The notes beneath the pieces were generated by a model, which did not search any database, was not told the DNA's origin, and saw nothing but the letters and a program-made list of their open reading frames with translations. A DNA stretch of 8,699 nt from UBA1557 sp041675185. Lineage in GTDB: Bacteria > Patescibacteriota > Patescibacteriia > Magasanikbacterales > UBA922. Where the stretch lies: positions 1 to 8,699 of the forward strand of contig JBAYUH010000032.1 of the NCBI GenBank assembly GCA_041675185.1, read 5' to 3'. Positions 5,401 to 8,699 of the stretch are shown here, in pieces. The stretch's first letter is position 1; each line of letters opens with the position of its first letter. Made by a program: the position numbers and the translations under genes.

Positions 5401-5436
5401 ACCGCCCTATAAAAAATTAAGGGCGGTTATTTTATT
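5401..5436 (+). terminator. Bidirectional terminator between rlmN and the secreted-protein gene
   Basis: ACCGCCCT (5401-5408) pairs with AGGGCGGT (5420-5427) around an 11-base loop, followed by TATTTTATT on the + strand. The A-rich 5391-5400 supplies TTTTTGTTTT after the same stem on the - strand. It starts 8 bases after the rlmN stop and lies next to the end of the opposing gene (5442), so it serves both. Confidence 0.88.
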
Positions 5437-5441
5437 AGTGA

Positions 5442-6944
5442 TTACTCAAATTTATAATTTGTTTCGTCACCTCTATAAATTCTTATTTTATAAGTCTTAG
5501 TAAATTCTGGAGCACCTACCAATTCTACAGAAACTGAAATAACATTTTCACCATAAGGCACACTCACATATTTTGAAGCAACATTACTACCATCAATTAT
5601 TACTTTGGCTTTACTATTTTGTGACTTAGCACTTATAGATATTCTACTTTCATCCTCAGTCAAACGTAAATAATATACACTAGTTTTAGGGTTAAACGCT
5701 GGAAAAATACGAGAAGAGAAATTTGTTTTCATAGAAGACAAATCGTTTTCTCCTAATTTTGGATATTGATAATGGTTCACAATAAGATCATAATATCTAT
5801 TAGCACCATTTTCAGATACAACTTTGATAGTTATTTTATTTTCACCAGTTATCAAAAGTATTGTAGCTGTACCATAATAACCAGAAGATAATTCTTGATC
5901 ATTTACATAAACTGTAGATTTTTTATCTTCAGCTTGTACATTCAACTTCAATACATCTTCATCATACTCAGAGCGTATACTATATTCTTTGATATCAGAA
6001 TTAAATTTTGGAGAAATACTAGCACGCAAATTTTCAGTAATAGATTTTATATAATTGTTATCACTAGACTTTTCACGCAATACTTCTAAATTGTAAACTT
6101 TTTCTTTTCCATCTGCATTTACCACTTTAATAATAAAAAGATTTTTTCCCACAGACAAATCTAGATTGATACTTGTAGCATTTTCCACCATTGTATCATT
6201 TACAAAAATCAAATCGTTTTTGTCAGCTGTAGCCAATTTGAGAGTCAAAACAGATTCAACAAAATTAGCATTGATAAAATAATTATTTGAAGTAGGATTG
6301 AATCCTGGTTGTAATCCAGCTTTTAGATTTTCTTGCAAATATTTCAACAAAGGTACTGCATCTACACTAGCCAAATTTACATTTGTATTATCTAAAATCA
6401 ACTTTCTATTTCTAAGTTCAGAATCAATATCACTACTCATACTAGTAGCATGAGTTCTAGAAAAAATAGTAGTACCATCGATATTAGCACCAAAACTATA
6501 ATGTACAAAATCTGTTTGAGGTAATGTTACAATTTTTTTGTACCAATTTGTACCAAAATATTTTTGAGCAGTCTGTTCATCTGCAATCCATCTAAGTACG
6601 GCTCCAATATCTACTACATATATTTTGGTACTATTTGAAAATTTTACTAGCTGATTGACAGGACGAATAGTAACAGAATATTTTGATGTCTTGAAACTAT
6701 TGAAATCTTTGGTAGAAACATTTTCTACACTAGAAAAATTATCATACCAACTTTTGTAAGTAACTTCATTTGGAATAGCATATTTCATATTGTCTGAAGC
6801 TACATAATAAATAGTTTCTTTATTAGCCAACTTAATCAGACTGCCTGTAGAGTAAGAAGTAGCAGAAACAATGCTTGGCTTTACAAAAACAGAAAGCAAA
6901 ACATAAAGAAAGGAAATTGTACTAATTGAAAAGTATTTTTTCAT
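5442..6944 (-). CDS. Secreted protein with three cadherin-like beta-sandwich repeats
   Basis: A 500-aa exported protein. Residues 1-28 are a signal peptide: KK, a hydrophobic core (about 8-22), then VSA before the likely cut at 28/29. Residues 33-155 match a module common in Parcubacterial surface proteins: GSLIKLAN, YYVASDNMKYAIPNEVTYKSWY, then RPVNQLVKF, IYVVDIGAVLRWI and FGTNWYKKIV. Three cadherin-like beta-sandwich repeats follow at about 198-289, 299-391 and 401-491, each with a (K/S)xLxxNLxxxxxPxFNP-like start, a VNDxx turn and a G(E/K)NxxxIxV late strand. No C-terminal anchor, sortase motif or transmembrane helix is seen, so it is either released or held by the N-terminal module. It is transcribed alone from a strong promoter and ends at the terminator shared with rlmN. 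The role is likely structural or adhesive; the binding partner is unknown. Confidence 0.85.
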   Translation of the reverse strand: MKKYFSISTISFLYVLLSVFVKPSIVSATSYSTGSLIKLANKETIYYVASDNMKYAIPNEVTYKSWYDNFSSVENVSTKDFNSFKTSKYSVTIRPVNQLVKFSNSTKIYVVDIGAVLRWIADEQTAQKYFGTNWYKKIVTLPQTDFVHYSFGANIDGTTIFSRTHATSMSSDIDSELRNRKLILDNTNVNLASVDAVPLLKYLQENLKAGLQPGFNPTSNNYFINANFVESVLTLKLATADKNDLIFVNDTMVENATSINLDLSVGKNLFIIKVVNADGKEKVYNLEVLREKSSDNNYIKSITENLRASISPKFNSDIKEYSIRSEYDEDVLKLNVQAEDKKSTVYVNDQELSSGYYGTATILLITGENKITIKVVSENGANRYYDLIVNHYQYPKLGENDLSSMKTNFSSRIFPAFNPKTSVYYLRLTEDESRISISAKSQNSKAKVIIDGSNVASKYVSVPYGENVISVSVELVGAPEFTKTYKIRIYRGDETNYKFE

Positions 6945-6972
6945 AAAGATATTTTATTATGAATAACAAAGG

Positions 6973-7001
6973 AGTATAACACAAAAAAGTGGTTTTGTCA
7001 A
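6973..7001 (-). promoter_or_regulatory. Strong promoter of the secreted-protein gene
   Basis: On the - strand: a perfect -35 TTGACA (6996-7001), a 17-bp spacer, and -10 TATACT (6973-6978, 5 of 6) preceded by TGT, an extended -10. The expected start is near 6966, giving a leader of about 22 bases. It is the closest to consensus in the window and suggests high expression. Confidence 0.82.
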
Positions 7002-7016
7002 TGCTAAAATAGACTT

Positions 7017-7038
7017 TATTGGCTAATACTAGCCAATA
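7017..7038. repeat. 9-bp inverted repeat upstream of the secreted-protein promoter
   Basis: TATTGGCTA (7017-7025) and TAGCCAATA (7030-7038) are perfectly complementary around ATAC. It lies 15 bp upstream of the -35 box on the - strand, a usual place for an activator or repressor site. It may instead be a second hairpin behind the ATPase gene, but no T-run follows it. Confidence 0.6.
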
Positions 7039-7061
7039 TCTCTACTTAAAATATATCACAA

Positions 7062-7102
7062 AAATAACAAAAAAACCACTGCTTTCAATAAAGTGTGGTT
7101 TT
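7062..7102 (-). terminator. Rho-independent terminator after the ATPase gene
   Basis: On the - strand AAAACCAC (7095-7102) pairs with GTGGTTTT (7072-7079), with an inner CTTT/AAAG pairing (7082-7085 and 7090-7093). It is followed by TTTGTTATTTTTG. It begins 46 bases after the ATPase stop. AT-rich repeats fill 7103-7148. Confidence 0.75.
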
Positions 7103-7148
7103 AGATCCAATTTAAAATTTAAAATTCCTAAATTCAAAAATTTTGTTT

Positions 7149-8699
7149 CTACTTCCCTACTCTAATTCGCAAACTATTGAATACAACAGACACACTACTC
7201 ATACTCATAGCCAAAGCTGCAATCATTGGATTCAACATTCCCAAAGCTGCTAGAGGAATAGCCACAACGTTATAAAAAAAAGCAAAAAAGAGATTTTGTT
7301 TGATAGTTGAAAAAGTCTTTTTCGAAAGTATAATAGCCTCAAAAACTTTGAGAGGATTACTATTGGTAAGAACGATATTACCAGTTTCAAGCGCTATATC
7401 ACTACCACCACCCATAGCGATGCCCAAATCAGCTTGTGCAAGCGCAGGCGCGTCGTTGATACCATCTCCAACAAAAGCTACAACTTTATTTTGAGCTTGC
7501 AACCTCTTCACTTCTTCTGACTTATTTTGTGGCAAGACTTCAGCTACCACATTTTCGTTATCAATACCAAGTTCTTTGGCAATAGCTTGAGCAGTCTTTT
7601 TATGATCTCCAGTAATCATATAAACTTGAATATTTTTGTCTTGCAATTTTTTGATAGCTTCTTTGGCAGTATCACGCAAAATATCAGCAACAGCTATTAC
7701 TGCCAAAATTTCTGTTTTATCAAAAAGATAAATCGGTGTTTTACCAAGACTAGCATAATTTTCAAAAATTTCTTGTGTTTCTTGACTAATTTTACTATTT
7801 TCTTCTTTAACAAAGTTGGCATTACCCAAAAATATTTCTTGTTTTTCTATTAGACCTTTGATTCCCCTACCTTTGATTGTCTGAACTTTTTTAGCTTCTA
7901 ACAAAGATAATTCTTTTTCAGTAGCAAATTTCACAAAAGCCAAAGCTAAAGAATGTTCGCTTTGTTTTTCCAAAGCACAAGCCAGACTCATAATTTCTTT
8001 TTCATTATATTCTTTTTTGATAATACTAATATCTGTAATCTCTGGCTTTCCTTGAGTCAAAGTACCAGTCTTATCAAACATTACAACTTGAATTTTGTGC
8101 GCCAATTCTAGACTTTCTGAATCTTTTATCAAAATACCTTTCTCAGCACCTTTACCACTACCAACCATAATTGCTGTTGGCGTTGCTAAACCCAGAGCAC
8201 AAGGACAAGCAATCACAAGTACAGCCACAGCATTTATAATACTAATTTCAAAACCAACACCTAACAAAAAATACCAAATTACAAAAGTAAGCAAAGCAAC
8301 CACAATCACACTTGGTACAAAAATACTTGAAACTTTGTCAACCAACTTTTGCATTGGAGCTTTACTACTCTGAGCTTGTTCTACAAGTTTTATAATTTGT
8401 GAAAGCATTGTCTCATTGGCCAATTTATTTACTTCTATTTTTATAACTCCAGTACCATTGATAGTCGCACTATAGACTACATCTCCCACATTTTTTTCTA
8501 CAGCAACACTCTCACCAGTCAACATAGATTCATCTATAGAAGTATTACCTTCAATAATTTTAGCATCCAGTGGAATTTTCTCACCAGCTTTGACAAGTAA
8601 AATATCACCAACTTTTAAATCCTCCACAGACACTTCCCTTTCCTGATTATTTTCGATAAGACGAGCTTTCTTGACTCCAAGAGCAAACAATTTTTTTAT
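7149..8699 (-). CDS. Cu+-type P1B ATPase (CopA-like), N-terminus beyond window edge
   Basis: A heavy-metal exporting ATPase, most like Cu+ transporters (P1B-1). The frame is open through the right edge; the TTG at 8690 is only an internal codon. Missing are the N-terminal metal-binding region and the first membrane helices. Numbering from that TTG: actuator motif TGES 58-61; membrane segments about 122-144 and 149-171 carrying the metal-site CPC at 162-164; phosphorylation motif DKTGT 206-210; MITGD 358-362; GDGIND 408-413. The C-terminal helices carry YN (473-474) and MSMSS (495-499) with NSLRIR, the combination that marks Cu+ specificity. The nucleotide-binding SEHP motif reads SEHS (244-247), so the usual Pro is Ser. 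It sits in the cytoplasmic membrane and uses ATP to export Cu+ for detoxification. No metal regulator gene is within the window. Confidence 0.93.
   Translation of the reverse strand: MKKLFALGVKKARLIENNQEREVSVEDLKVGDILLVKAGEKIPLDAKIIEGNTSIDESMLTGESVAVEKNVGDVVYSATINGTGVIKIEVNKLANETMLSQIIKLVEQAQSSKAPMQKLVDKVSSIFVPSVIVVALLTFVIWYFLLGVGFEISIINAVAVLVIACPCALGLATPTAIMVGSGKGAEKGILIKDSESLELAHKIQVVMFDKTGTLTQGKPEITDISIIKKEYNEKEIMSLACALEKQSEHSLALAFVKFATEKELSLLEAKKVQTIKGRGIKGLIEKQEIFLGNANFVKEENSKISQETQEIFENYASLGKTPIYLFDKTEILAVIAVADILRDTAKEAIKKLQDKNIQVYMITGDHKKTAQAIAKELGIDNENVVAEVLPQNKSEEVKRLQAQNKVVAFVGDGINDAPALAQADLGIAMGGGSDIALETGNIVLTNSNPLKVFEAIILSKKTFSTIKQNLFFAFFYNVVAIPLAALGMLNPMIAALAMSMSSVSVVFNSLRIRVGK

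Noticed and set aside
8688..8690. TTG as a true start of the P-type ATPase
   Set aside because: The frame stays open to the window edge and the family requires metal-binding and membrane segments before this point.
1..8699. CRISPR array, rRNA gene, integrase or transposase
   Set aside because: No regularly spaced repeats, no rRNA sequence and no recombinase-type protein were seen on either strand.

Overview
The window reads as a chromosomal stretch of a Candidate Phyla Radiation (Patescibacteria, Parcubacteria-like) bacterium. The evidence is the mix of genes: a FISUMP-domain surface protein, a stand-alone SWIB-domain protein, a very small YhbQ-type GIY-YIG nuclease beside a tRNA, a short RlmN, and a secreted protein with three cadherin-like repeats. 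Most of the DNA is AT-rich (25-33% G+C in lines I counted). TGA is used as a stop by two genes (982, 3166), so the code is the standard bacterial one, not the TGA=Gly code of Gracilibacteria/Absconditabacteria. Only one gene has a clear Shine-Dalgarno-like sequence. The lineage is inference from gene families; no marker gene is present.

Layout. 2-982 (+): 3' part of a Cys-rich FISUMP surface protein with much higher G+C (about 47-50%) and a G10 tract. 1047-1079: hairpin terminator serving both converging genes. 1120-1389 (-): SWIB-domain protein. 1390-1546: two well-formed back-to-back promoters. 1547-3166 (+): dnaX, full length. 3175-3660 (+): a compact, odd region with a promoter, a broken copy of the tRNA-Gln 5' end carrying a 36-bp GC-rich palindromic insert, a GIY-YIG nuclease gene, and an intact tRNA-Gln(CTG) whose first 15 bases are also the last five codons of the nuclease gene. 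3717-4175 (+): ribH with a terminator. 4373-5392 (+): rlmN with a bidirectional terminator. 5442-6944 (-): secreted cadherin-like repeat protein with a strong promoter. 7149-8699 (-): C-terminal two thirds of a Cu+-type P1B ATPase, cut by the right edge.

Housekeeping functions (replication clamp loading, tRNA-Gln, 23S rRNA/tRNA A2503/A37 methylation) alternate with cell-surface functions (FISUMP protein, cadherin-like protein, metal export). The transcription units are short, mostly single genes closed by hairpin terminators.

The most unusual part is 3175-3660. A nuclease gene sits between what looks like the original tRNA promoter and the tRNA. It is flanked by two copies of the tRNA 5' end and takes its stop codon from the tRNA D-loop. 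This looks like a minimal mobile nuclease unit that inserted in a tRNA gene and rebuilt the tRNA on exit. Reading it as mobile is inference; the direct repeats and the overlap are seen in the sequence.
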